From NCBI GenBank assembly GCA_965223435.1, contig CBDCWQ010000023.1, forward strand, positions 992,001-1,056,000: a DNA stretch of 64,000 bases, written 5' to 3'. This stretch comes from CBDCWQ01 sp965223435 (GTDB lineage: Bacteria > Myxococcota > Kuafuiibacteriia > Kuafuiibacteriales > Kuafuiibacteriaceae). This document shows, piece by piece, positions 52,445 to 60,277 of this stretch. Made by a program: the position numbers and the translations under genes. Below the pieces are notes generated by a model. It worked only from the letters and a program-made list of their open reading frames with translations, searched no databases and was not told where the DNA came from. Each line of letters starts with the position of its first letter. The first letter of the stretch is position 1.

Positions 52445-54676
52445 ATGATTGAAAGGCACGCAAATCGAGGCAGCAAAGCAACGGATACCGTTAACGCTGG
52501 TGTGACGTCTCATCAATCGGCAAAAGAACTGGCGCGATACCGCATCCGCGGGATGGATTGTGCCGATGAAGTCGCTGCGCTGAAACGGGCTCTAAAAGAC
52601 ATTGTCTACGTGGAGGATCTCCGCTTCGACCTTATGGATGGGGTCATGGAGGTCCCGGCGTCTGTTTCTCGACAAGCTGTCGCGGAGCGGGTCGCACGTG
52701 CCGGTATGAGGGCCGAACCGATCGAACATACCGGCACGACAGACGAGCGTTCGTGGTGGGAGCGTCACGGGCGCAGCGTGCTGACCACGGTCAGCGGCCT
52801 CAGCGTTCTAGCGGGATTCGTCGCTCATGCCGTGCTCGCCGATTTGGAAGCGGCTGTCGGGTCTGAGGGGTTAGCAAATCACGACGGTATTCATGAAGTT
52901 CCAATCCTAGCTGTTACGTTCTATGTGGTCGCGGTCACAACCGGATTGGCTCTGGTACTTCCGAAGGCCTGGTACGCGGTCAAGAACATGAGGCCAGACA
53001 TGAACTTGCTGATGACTCTGGCTGTTGCTGGTGCGATCGGTCTCGGAGAGTGGTTCGAGGCGGGTACGGTTTCCTTTCTCTTCGCGCTCTCACTGACGCT
53101 CGAATCCTGGAGTGTGGGACGTGCACGACGTGCCGTGGAGAAACTGCTTTCGCTTGCACCACCCCGGGTGCGAGTCAAGCGAGACGACGGAACCACGGAG
53201 GTCGAGCCCGCCGACGTTCCGGTCGGGACGATCTTCATTGTACGGCCGGGAGAGCGTATCGCGCTGGATGGCGTCGTGGTCGAGGGCACATCGGACGTCG
53301 ATCAAGCACCGATCACGGGAGAAAGCGTGCACGTGCCGAAGTCAGTTGGTGATGATGTGTTTGCGGGGACTATCAACGGAAATGGTGCAATCGATGTGCG
53401 GAGTACGAAAGCCGCGTCCGATACCACCCTCGCCCAGATCATTCGCATGGTCGGCGAGGCCCGCAAAGACCGTGCTGATGCGGAGCGCTGGGTAGAGCGA
53501 TTCGCCCGTGTATACACGCCTGTCGTATTCGCAGTCGCTGGCGCGGTTATGCTCCTGCCGCCATTGCTTCTCGGTGCGAGCTGGGCGGAATGGCTCTATC
53601 GAGGGTTGGTTCTTCTCGTTATTGGCTGCCCCTGCGCGTTGGTCATCGCCACTCCAGTCGCAGTTGTCGCTGGCTTAGCTGCATCGGCGCGGCATGGGGT
53701 GCTCGTTAAAGGAGGGCGCTTCCTCGAACTTCCTGCATCCATCAGAGTGGTCGCGCTCGACAAGACCGGTACACTGACGCAGGGCAGGCCAGAGGTCGTA
53801 GACGTAGAAGCTTTGAATGAACACACGTCACAAGGGCTACTCACCGTCGCCGCCGCGATTGAGTCACGGAGTGAACACCCGATCGCCCGGGCCATTCTCG
53901 GCCACGCCAACAGTAAGGGTATCCACATTCCGCGTCCGGAAGACGTTGAAATCGTGCCGGGCAAAGGCACCTCCGGACGAGTTGACGATCGGCGATACTG
54001 GCTGGGCTCGCACCGATGGCTCGAGGAGCGTCAACAAGAGACCGACGAACTGCATGCAGCGATCGAGCAGCGATCGAGCGCCGGGCGTTCCGTGGTCGTC
54101 GTCGGAACAGATAGCCATGTGTGCGGTTTTGTGACACTGGCCGACGCCATTCGCCCCGAGGCCAAGCAAACCGTCTCGGAACTTCACAACGCCGGCGTCG
54201 AACAGGTTGTTATGCTCACTGGGGACAACCAGGCGACAGCGTCGGCCGTGGCCTCACAGGTCGGGATCGATGACATGCGTGCGGAGCTCCTGCCAGCAGA
54301 CAAGGTGGCGGCGGTTGAAATGCTCGAACGTGAGGTTGGGCCTGTGGCCATGATAGGGGATGGAGTAAATGACGCGCCGGCACTGGCACGTGCCACGATC
54401 GGCGTGGCCATGGGCGCAGCGGGCACAGATGTCGCCATAGAAACGGCCGATGTGGCCCTCATGGGCGACGACATCTCCAAGCTCGGTTGGCTCGTACGTC
54501 ATTCCGCTCGCACACTCCGCGTCATTCGCCAAAACACGGTTTTTGCCCTCGGTGTGAAAGCCCTGTTTGTCGTTCTGACATTCGCTGGTGTGGCATCGCT
54601 TTGGGGTGCGATCGCCGCAGATATGGGCGCGTCGCTTCTTGTCGTGTTCAACGCCCTGCGGCTCCTGCGAGCGTAG
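52445..54676 (+). CDS. Zn/Cd/Co-type P1B ATPase (ZntA/CadA-like)
   Basis: 743 residues. An N-terminal HMA-like domain with GMDCADEV (one Cys then Glu, instead of CxxC) precedes the pump: TM site GCPCALVIATP, phosphorylation DKTGTLTQG, ITGES actuator loop, SEHPIARA and GDGVNDAPAL. It would move divalent metal to the periplasm, where the upstream RND pump can take over. Last gene of the operon, 50 bp after the RND permease. Confidence 0.93.
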   Translation: MIERHANRGSKATDTVNAGVTSHQSAKELARYRIRGMDCADEVAALKRALKDIVYVEDLRFDLMDGVMEVPASVSRQAVAERVARAGMRAEPIEHTGTTDERSWWERHGRSVLTTVSGLSVLAGFVAHAVLADLEAAVGSEGLANHDGIHEVPILAVTFYVVAVTTGLALVLPKAWYAVKNMRPDMNLLMTLAVAGAIGLGEWFEAGTVSFLFALSLTLESWSVGRARRAVEKLLSLAPPRVRVKRDDGTTEVEPADVPVGTIFIVRPGERIALDGVVVEGTSDVDQAPITGESVHVPKSVGDDVFAGTINGNGAIDVRSTKAASDTTLAQIIRMVGEARKDRADAERWVERFARVYTPVVFAVAGAVMLLPPLLLGASWAEWLYRGLVLLVIGCPCALVIATPVAVVAGLAASARHGVLVKGGRFLELPASIRVVALDKTGTLTQGRPEVVDVEALNEHTSQGLLTVAAAIESRSEHPIARAILGHANSKGIHIPRPEDVEIVPGKGTSGRVDDRRYWLGSHRWLEERQQETDELHAAIEQRSSAGRSVVVVGTDSHVCGFVTLADAIRPEAKQTVSELHNAGVEQVVMLTGDNQATASAVASQVGIDDMRAELLPADKVAAVEMLEREVGPVAMIGDGVNDAPALARATIGVAMGAAGTDVAIETADVALMGDDISKLGWLVRHSARTLRVIRQNTVFALGVKALFVVLTFAGVASLWGAIAADMGASLLVVFNALRLLRA

Positions 54677-54864
54677 GCTCGACTGCGTCGCGTAATAGCG
54701 CAAGCTTCTACCACGCGACCTCCGATTCTCATTTGAAACTGTTTTGGCGTTCGAACGCCGGGCCGTAGGCGACGCGCTATCGAGAAGGGGGAGAGACATG
54801 TCATAAATCTGCCCCTAAGGTGATGGTCTTACGGTCGGACTAGGTGTCGGAGGGTGTGTTCACG

Positions 54865-55395
54865 TTAGAGTCGGAGCTCACAGCCCGGCGGTTCGCCTGG
54901 CGCAGCGGAGCAGTGGACTGAGACCAAGAGCCTTAGAGCTTCCACGACGCCTTGAAGCAGGCTGAGCGTTCGCTTCGACTCGGCCAGAGACGCCTTGTTC
55001 TGTCGGAACGTTTCGGTGCTCTCAAGAAATGCTCTGGCCTTCCACTCGGAGACCTTCGTGTCCTTGACCAGCAAGTCACAGATCGCGTTCGCTCGAAACT
55101 GGCGATATGCGGTCTCGAGGTTCATAAACTCTCGCTCCGCTCGAGAAAGGAGATCGATCCAGAAGTACCATCTTTCAGTGGTATAGCCCGACGCTGCCAG
55201 CTGACGGAAATCGAGTGTGTACGGATATCCCTCGACGACGATCTCAACGACGCCTCGCGGCCGCTCGTCCTCTTCGATGTCCACCGAGAACTCCGGGTCC
55301 GTGGTCGGTTCCTCCGGCATTGTCTTCATCACCAGTGTGTCGGCTCTCTTCAACGGAGTTCTCACTTTCAGAGTCGCTTCGTTCTTCTCGTTCAT
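54865..55395 (-). CDS. Prophage protein, paralogue of the gene truncated at 16.7 kb
   Basis: 176 residues, MNEKNEATLKV onwards, acidic then helical (DLLSRAEREFMNLETAYRQF, KVSEWKARAFLESTE). No known domain recognised. It overlaps the 3' end of the HU-like gene by 152 bp. A near-complete second copy lies about 38 kb away next to IS66. Confidence 0.75.
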   Translation of the reverse strand: MNEKNEATLKVRTPLKRADTLVMKTMPEEPTTDPEFSVDIEEDERPRGVVEIVVEGYPYTLDFRQLAASGYTTERWYFWIDLLSRAEREFMNLETAYRQFRANAICDLLVKDTKVSEWKARAFLESTETFRQNKASLAESKRTLSLLQGVVEALRLLVSVHCSAAPGEPPGCELRL

Positions 55396-55699
55396 CCCTT
55401 GGATCCTCCGAATGGGGCGACCTGTTCAGAAAGTCCTTAACCTTCTGAGCGGCCTTAAACTTGATTCTCCGCCGCCCTTTGATCTGCTTTTCGATGCCCC
55501 CAAAGGTGCGAATCCGTCTTCCTTCAGTAAAGCGCGCGACGAACGTGCCAAAGCCAAGGATGTACACTCGGTCCCCTTCATCAAGTGTGGTCAGGATCCG
55601 ATCGAACACCTCCACCATGACCTCTGAGAGATCCAACGACGACCGACAATGCGGGCAGTGTGGATGGATTTTCTGCGTTATGTGATGCAGTCCTGCCAT
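55244..55699 (-). CDS. HU/IHF-like DNA-binding protein with CPHC motif and charged tail
   Basis: 151 residues from ATG 55699. The C-terminal half of an HU fold is clear: VYILGFGTFVARFTEGRRI, then KGRRRIKFKAAQKVKDFLN. The N-terminal helix instead begins with HPHCPHCRSSLDLSEVM, a possible zinc knuckle. A highly charged tail of about 60 residues follows and is encoded across the start of the next gene. Likely a phage-borne nucleoid or packaging protein. Confidence 0.75.
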   Translation of the reverse strand: MAGLHHITQKIHPHCPHCRSSLDLSEVMVEVFDRILTTLDEGDRVYILGFGTFVARFTEGRRIRTFGGIEKQIKGRRRIKFKAAQKVKDFLNRSPHSEDPRDEREERSDSESENSVEESRHTGDEDNAGGTDHGPGVLGGHRRGRAAARRR

Positions 55700-55704
55700 G
55701 TAAC

Positions 55705-56661
55705 CTATGCTCCTTTGATCCAGCGGCGCATCAGGTCGTACGCGCCGTTCACGACGGCCTCGAGGCCGATGTTTTCTTTCCACTCTGCGTAGCTGCCCAG
55801 CGGAGCCACGTTTTCTGGCCACTTCACTCGTGGCAACCGCGTCGAGATGGACCCGTCGTGATCCGTCTGAAGGCGAACGAGATCGTAGCCCTCAGGAAAT
55901 AGAAAGTTGAGGTCCCCCAGCAGTGCAGACGCGGTGACTTCCCCGTTCATCTCCGCCAGGTAGCCGGGGCCATTTGCGCGAAGCTGGTAGATGGCGTCAT
56001 GTGGTGTGTAGGGCGTCAGCACGTGGTCGAATCGACGGTATTGTTGGGAGTTCCTGGGAATGATTTCTACGCTCGTTCGTTCGGGCACAGGAACTGACGG
56101 CATCTGAAACCAGACCTTCGATCGAAACCGCCATATGGGTTCAGTCAGTACGACGAAGTCGTAGGGCAGTCGCTTTTGACCAAACGTCACGGCTCCTGGC
56201 CCTACGCTCCAAGCACCTGTGTCTACGACCCGTCGTTCAAGCCCCCGGAGGGCATGGCGCGCGACCTGGGCCGGATCGCAGCGCAGGCGTCTTTTGGGGC
56301 GAACTCGTTTCAACTCTCCGTTGGGCTTCTTCGGGTGCATCCCGGACTTCAGTCGCCAATCACACCAAACCTTCTGCGTTTGGACGGCGTTCAGTGAGCG
56401 CAGGTGGCATGGGTATTTCTTGATTGAACCGTTTAGGAGAATACCTTGCCGAGGAACGAAGGAGCTGTAGTTGACGCGCAGCTCGCTCAAGACCTCTCTC
56501 AAGCCCGCAGTATGTTCGAAGGACGCAGTACGCCCGCTGTCGATGACGTCATCGTCGGTGTTCGATCCGATCACCCATACGTCAAGATGCGGATGCTGCT
56601 TGAACACCCAACTGGCGAGGAGCCCCTCTATTCCACGTCCGATGACGACGGTGCGAATCAT
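55705..56661 (-). CDS. Flavoprotein-like enzyme (UDP-galactopyranose-mutase/amine-oxidase-like fold)
   Basis: 318 residues. N-terminal dinucleotide-binding motif VVIGRGIEGLLASW and a C-terminal NVAPLGSYAEWKENIGLEAVVNGAYD, which resembles the FAD-contacting end of UGM-like oxidoreductases. The middle is divergent. It sits inside prophage genes, 5 bp from the HU-like gene start and overlapping the next gene. Substrate unknown; FAD binding itself is inferred. Confidence 0.6.
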   Translation of the reverse strand: MIRTVVIGRGIEGLLASWVFKQHPHLDVWVIGSNTDDDVIDSGRTASFEHTAGLREVLSELRVNYSSFVPRQGILLNGSIKKYPCHLRSLNAVQTQKVWCDWRLKSGMHPKKPNGELKRVRPKRRLRCDPAQVARHALRGLERRVVDTGAWSVGPGAVTFGQKRLPYDFVVLTEPIWRFRSKVWFQMPSVPVPERTSVEIIPRNSQQYRRFDHVLTPYTPHDAIYQLRANGPGYLAEMNGEVTASALLGDLNFLFPEGYDLVRLQTDHDGSISTRLPRVKWPENVAPLGSYAEWKENIGLEAVVNGAYDLMRRWIKGA

Positions 56662-57455
56662 GAGACCGCGATAAGCTCCCTGTCAGCCATACGCCTAATC
56701 GCGGAGACAGCGAGACCGATACCTTCGCGATCGAGGTGCTTGCACACGGTTTGAAACTGTCCGACGACCGAAGTTCTTGGGCTGAGCTCTCTGAGTGTCC
56801 TGGGCTTGAGTAGTGTCTTGAGCGCATCCGCTTCGACCGGCAGTGCCAAATCGACTTGCTTCAGTCGAGGTTTGAACCGCACGCAGGCAATGGCTTGGTC
56901 TGGTCCTTTGGCGCGCGTGCAGTACCACGAAACATAGTGCGACGCCCTTGTCCGATCGACTGCGTAGAAGGTGCCGGGCCTGGCCACGACTTTTCCGTTT
57001 CGAGCGAACCGGCCGTTAGGAAACTCATCCCTAAGGCATTGCTCGAAATGGGCTCCCAAGAGCAGAATATCCTCCGCAAGTGGTTGTTTTTTCCTCGGAC
57101 TTCGTACCTTCGCCTTGGAACGTGACGATCGGGTCGACTTCCGTGGGAGCTCTGCCAGGTCGACTCCGGAACCACTATCACCCGTCTGTTCTGCTAGGTG
57201 TTTTTGGGGGACGCCATCGACGATCTCGTCCAGTTCGATGCGGTTTTCGCAAAGGGTTACGAACTGCTCGTAGTCGAGCGTGGCAACCACAAGCTCCGCC
57301 GGCTGGTGGGTTTCTGCACAGAACTGTTGAAGCCCAACGCATCGGTTACGCCATGCGCAAGGCATGCGTTCTTGTTCAGTGACCCCGTCTTGATCTCCGT
57401 TGCACGTGGTGTGCTCCGGCTCGTACGTGCCCACGCAATTGGGCGGCTGCGGCAT
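56658..57455 (-). CDS. Cys-rich phage hypothetical protein
   Basis: About 265 residues from ATG 57455. An earlier start would overlap the gene ending at 57502. The N-terminus has a cluster of Cys (NCVGTYEP, TTCNGDQ, PCAWRNRCVGLQQFC) that could bind zinc; the middle is basic (RKSTRSSRSKAKVRSPRKK). The C-terminal half (YAVDRTRASHYVSWYCTRAK) is unassigned. It overlaps the flavoprotein-like gene by 4 bp. Confidence 0.55.
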   Translation of the reverse strand: MPQPPNCVGTYEPEHTTCNGDQDGVTEQERMPCAWRNRCVGLQQFCAETHQPAELVVATLDYEQFVTLCENRIELDEIVDGVPQKHLAEQTGDSGSGVDLAELPRKSTRSSRSKAKVRSPRKKQPLAEDILLLGAHFEQCLRDEFPNGRFARNGKVVARPGTFYAVDRTRASHYVSWYCTRAKGPDQAIACVRFKPRLKQVDLALPVEADALKTLLKPRTLRELSPRTSVVGQFQTVCKHLDREGIGLAVSAIRRMADRELIAVS

Positions 57456-57501
57456 AGGCACACCGTAAAGGTGACGCGCGATCACCGCAACCCATCGAAC
57501 G

Positions 57502-57720
57502 TCATTCTCTTTGTTTTCTTTTTCGCAACGACTCCACGAACGGAAGCATCGCGTTCGAAACAAAGACGCGTTCGCCAGACTCCAGTGCTTTGGCGGTGTA
57601 GAAAACGGACATCAGATGCCTATGGTTCCAATCCCGGACATCATGACCCGCCCTTGTTAAGGTCGAGCGGCACTCAGTAAGCACCTCACTGTCTTCGAAA
57701 TCTAAAACTTTTGCGATCAT
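57502..57720 (-). CDS. Small phage hypothetical protein
   Basis: 72 residues from ATG 57720, MIAKVLDFEDSEV onwards, predicted helical, ending in a basic tail RKRKQRE. No family recognised. Confidence 0.5.
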   Translation of the reverse strand: MIAKVLDFEDSEVLTECRSTLTRAGHDVRDWNHRHLMSVFYTAKALESGERVFVSNAMLPFVESLRKRKQRE

Positions 57721-57752
57721 GGACAACCTCACTCATCGTGCGACAACGTGGT

Positions 57753-58055
57753 TCATTGGTGGACAAATTGACTCGGTCCCGAAATTAGAGCGCGGTGAAC
57801 AACGACCACCTGACGGCGGTACTGTTGTTCATCGTGGGGCAGTCGTATGTAGCCCTTGTTCTTGAGCTCCCGGAGCCGCGTCTCCGTGGCGCGTCTGGAC
57901 CAGCCTAGCAGACGTCCCAGGTGGAGCTGGCCCCGTTCAAGCTCCCTGCGAGGAAGCGTCATGAGGCGGATCCAGAGGGCGAAGGCGCCCGCCGAAAGAT
58001 CCGCAAAGGCTGACTCAACGGGGCAGCCTGGTAAGTCCGCACCAGGATGGGTCAC
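57753..58055 (-). CDS. Phage helix-turn-helix protein
   Basis: 100 residues. LHLGRLLGWSRRATETRLREL is a winged-helix-type recognition unit, followed by KNKGYIRLPHDE. Its start overlaps the stop of the coiled-coil gene by 4 bp. Possibly a phage regulator or replication accessory. Confidence 0.6.
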   Translation of the reverse strand: MTHPGADLPGCPVESAFADLSAGAFALWIRLMTLPRRELERGQLHLGRLLGWSRRATETRLRELKNKGYIRLPHDEQQYRRQVVVVHRALISGPSQFVHQ

Positions 58056-58273
58056 GGGAAGGAGGGCCCCCCGGGCGTCATGTTTTTTTTCTCCTTGATC
58101 ATGCGGAGCTGCTCTTGAAGCTGACGCATCTCCCGTAGGACATTGTGGAGAAGATCGCCTTGCTCCCTATGGGTTTCCTCAAGTTCATCCATTCGTTCGA
58201 GTAGGGAACGGCGGTTGGCCAGCTTGAGGTCGTCCGTGATTTCTATGTTCTGGGTGTCGTCTGGGTCTGCCAT
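58052..58273 (-). CDS. Small coiled-coil phage protein
   Basis: 73 residues with a long amphipathic helix (RRSLLERMDELEETHREQG and NVLREMRQLQEQLRMI). Only 2 bp separate it from the membrane protein gene, and it overlaps the next by 4 bp, suggesting one lysis or regulatory operon. Confidence 0.6.
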   Translation of the reverse strand: MADPDDTQNIEITDDLKLANRRSLLERMDELEETHREQGDLLHNVLREMRQLQEQLRMIKEKKNMTPGGPSFP

Positions 58274-58275
58274 GT

Positions 58276-58506
58276 CTATTCCAGATCTCTCGTGATGTTG
58301 GACAGCGCGTTGACCGTTCGGCTGAGTTCCTTCATTGCCGTATGGTAACGTTCCGTCGTTTGCTGGGTCATGGCGACCATGCGTTCGTACTGTTTCCGAT
58401 TTTCGAGCCGTTCCCTATAGGCCCACCAAATCGCGAGCGTCGCCACGGTGCCGACGATCCCGGTGTCGGCAAAAGATTTAATCAGCTCAATCATGTCACC
58501 AGGCAC
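58276..58506 (-). CDS. Phage membrane protein with cytosolic/periplasmic coiled coil (holin or spanin-like)
   Basis: 76 residues from GTG 58506 or ATG 58494. One N-terminal membrane helix (GTVATLAIWWAY) and a helical tail (YHTAMKELSRTVNALSNI). The layout fits small lysis-associated proteins next to an amidase and holin; function not demonstrated. Confidence 0.6.
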   Translation of the reverse strand: MPGDMIELIKSFADTGIVGTVATLAIWWAYRERLENRKQYERMVAMTQQTTERYHTAMKELSRTVNALSNITRDLE

Positions 58507-58509
58507 AAT

Positions 58510-58776
58510 TCACCATCTGAGTCTCATTCCAGCCATAGCTCCCCACTCCGGCCGGAGGTCACCGTACGAATCTTGTGCCAGGCCGCCATAGCCCGTTCCA
58601 AAGGCCGACAGGTTGTCCGTGAGCCGATGCACGTAGTCGACGGCGCCTCCAACGCTCGTAGGTTTGGCGTACGCTTTGAGTTCAAGCATTCCAGAACCAA
58701 TCGCCAGCGACTCAGCCTCATCTAAGCGACGCGTTACGGTACGCGGATCTAGGACGAGGTTTAACGCCTCGGTCAC
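58510..58776 (-). CDS. Phage hypothetical protein in lysis region
   Basis: 88 residues from GTG 58776; the frame remains open upstream into the holin gene's 3' end, so the start is unsure. It has an amphipathic C-terminal half (SAFGTGYGGLAQDSYGD). No family recognised. Confidence 0.45.
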   Translation of the reverse strand: MTEALNLVLDPRTVTRRLDEAESLAIGSGMLELKAYAKPTSVGGAVDYVHRLTDNLSAFGTGYGGLAQDSYGDLRPEWGAMAGMRLRW

Positions 58777-58808
58777 GTTCCCGGCGGAACGCGGAGCCGC
58801 TGGCGCAG

Positions 58809-59231
58809 CTAAGGGCGGGCGGCAGCCTCGGCACGCTCGACCTTGAGATCATGGACAGCCGACTCAATGCGGCCTCCGATGACCTGGTGGGCCTCCGCTT
58901 CCCCGAGCCCCAAAACCCCTAGCACTTCACCTAACCCCTTTTTGCCTAGGTAGGCCTTGGCCGACGATAGCGCAGCGGCTTTGATGCGATCTACGTCCTG
59001 TTCCGAGATCTTTCCGTCCGCCGCGGCCTCCCGAGCGGCTTTCGCGGTCGTCTGTTCGACTTCCTTGACCGCGTTCACCGCCGCGTAGTCGAGTCGAATG
59101 AGTGTGCCTCTCAGGTACGCGTTTTTTACGTGCGCCTGAATCAGGTCCGCCACCTTCTTCCCAACCCAGCCCAGTCCCGCAATCAGTACAGGCGAAAGCG
59201 CTATCAATACATTTATCACTAGATCTCTCAT
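58809..59231 (-). CDS. Phage holin, LLH-like
   Basis: 140 residues from ATG 59231 with ribosome site GGAGGAAAAG. A single N-terminal helix (VLIALSPVLIAGLGWVG) and an alanine/lysine-rich helical tail match long-tail holins of the LLH group. It would form the membrane lesion letting the amidase reach the wall. It lies 11 bp after the amidase gene. Confidence 0.7.
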   Translation of the reverse strand: MRDLVINVLIALSPVLIAGLGWVGKKVADLIQAHVKNAYLRGTLIRLDYAAVNAVKEVEQTTAKAAREAAADGKISEQDVDRIKAAALSSAKAYLGKKGLGEVLGVLGLGEAEAHQVIGGRIESAVHDLKVERAEAAARP

Positions 59232-59242
59232 CTTTTCCTCCT

Positions 59243-59866
59243 TTAGGTTTCCACAATTGGCAGTGAGAATATTTCGTCGGGGCTCGCCCACGCGAGCCCG
59301 GTTCCGGACAGTCTCTGGCGCCCCGCATCTCGCATCAGCGCCGTAACTTCGGACCGAAGAGAATCGACATCGATGTGCCTCCCCGGACACCTCTTGCCTG
59401 CGCTCCTGGAGCCTCCGGGAAGCTCATCATGCCCGCGAACAGCGTGTCGCGGATCCAGAGCCCATGCAGCAGAAAGAGCGGTTAACAGATCCACCAGCGC
59501 GGTCCACTGGGCGCGAGTTGGTTCTTCGTACCGGAAATCCCCGACCACCGCGACGCCTAGGGCCGACGTGTTCCATCGGCGCGCGTGTTGTCCGATGTCG
59601 TCAATGGGGAGGCACTGCTTGATCGTCCCGTCTTCCTCTATCATGAAGGTGTAAGCGATTTCGCCACCGGTATAGCGGGCCACCTCGGGGTCGTTCAGGA
59701 AGCGGTCGCAGATCTCCTCCGCGGTGCGGCCGAGGTTCGACACAATTTTGCCGTCTCGATCTAGGATACGCCCAACGCGATGCACCGCAAAGACCTCGAT
59801 CTTGTCCCAGTCCCGTACACGCCGATTGCCGTCGTCGACTTGAGCGATGACATTCACGATCTTCAT
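59243..59866 (-). CDS. Phage N-acetylmuramoyl-L-alanine amidase (endolysin)
   Basis: 207 residues from ATG 59866 with GGAGAAGG. Amidase_2/PGRP fold: first zinc ligand in EVFAVHRVG, GEIAYTFMIEEDGTI, GVAVVGDF, and the second ligand region RGHDELPG with KRCPGRHID. It cleaves the bond between muramic acid and the peptide stem. It overlaps the upstream gene by 4 bp and precedes the holin gene. Confidence 0.88.
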   Translation of the reverse strand: MKIVNVIAQVDDGNRRVRDWDKIEVFAVHRVGRILDRDGKIVSNLGRTAEEICDRFLNDPEVARYTGGEIAYTFMIEEDGTIKQCLPIDDIGQHARRWNTSALGVAVVGDFRYEEPTRAQWTALVDLLTALSAAWALDPRHAVRGHDELPGGSRSAGKRCPGRHIDVDSLRSEVTALMRDAGRQRLSGTGLAWASPDEIFSLPIVET

Positions 59867-60264
59867 TCGGCCTTCTCCTCTACAAAGCTGTGCCGAACGA
59901 TGGTCGTGGTCCCGTCGATGCTTTCGAGGCCTGGGGGGACCTGAATACACGCAATTTGCCACAAGTAGTCATACTCGCTGAAGTCATAGGGCTCAGATAG
60001 CTCGACTGGGTTCTCCACCATCTCGATAAACTGAATGTCCGCGGAGTTGTCACTCTTCTTCCTTCTGATATGGCAGACGACCGCACGAGGTCGGGTCGCA
60101 TGAAAGTTTACCGGGCTCGTGCCACCAGAAACACTGTAGTCTTGCCCTCTGACCCTAATGTCACCTCCGGCTATGACGACTTCATTCGCCTTGTCGTCAA
60201 TCGATACGGACAGTCTAATGTCGGTATCGTCCACTGATTTCATGTTCTGTATTTCGACGGCCAT
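59863..60264 (-). CDS. Phage hypothetical protein between tail fibre and amidase
   Basis: 133 residues, beta-rich (RLSVSIDDKANEVVIAGG, GTSPVNFHATRPRAVVCHI). No family recognised. Position suggests a tail-tip or fibre-associated protein. Confidence 0.65.
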   Translation of the reverse strand: MAVEIQNMKSVDDTDIRLSVSIDDKANEVVIAGGDIRVRGQDYSVSGGTSPVNFHATRPRAVVCHIRRKKSDNSADIQFIEMVENPVELSEPYDFSEYDYLWQIACIQVPPGLESIDGTTTIVRHSFVEEKAE

Positions 60265-60277
60265 TTCGTACTTCCTA

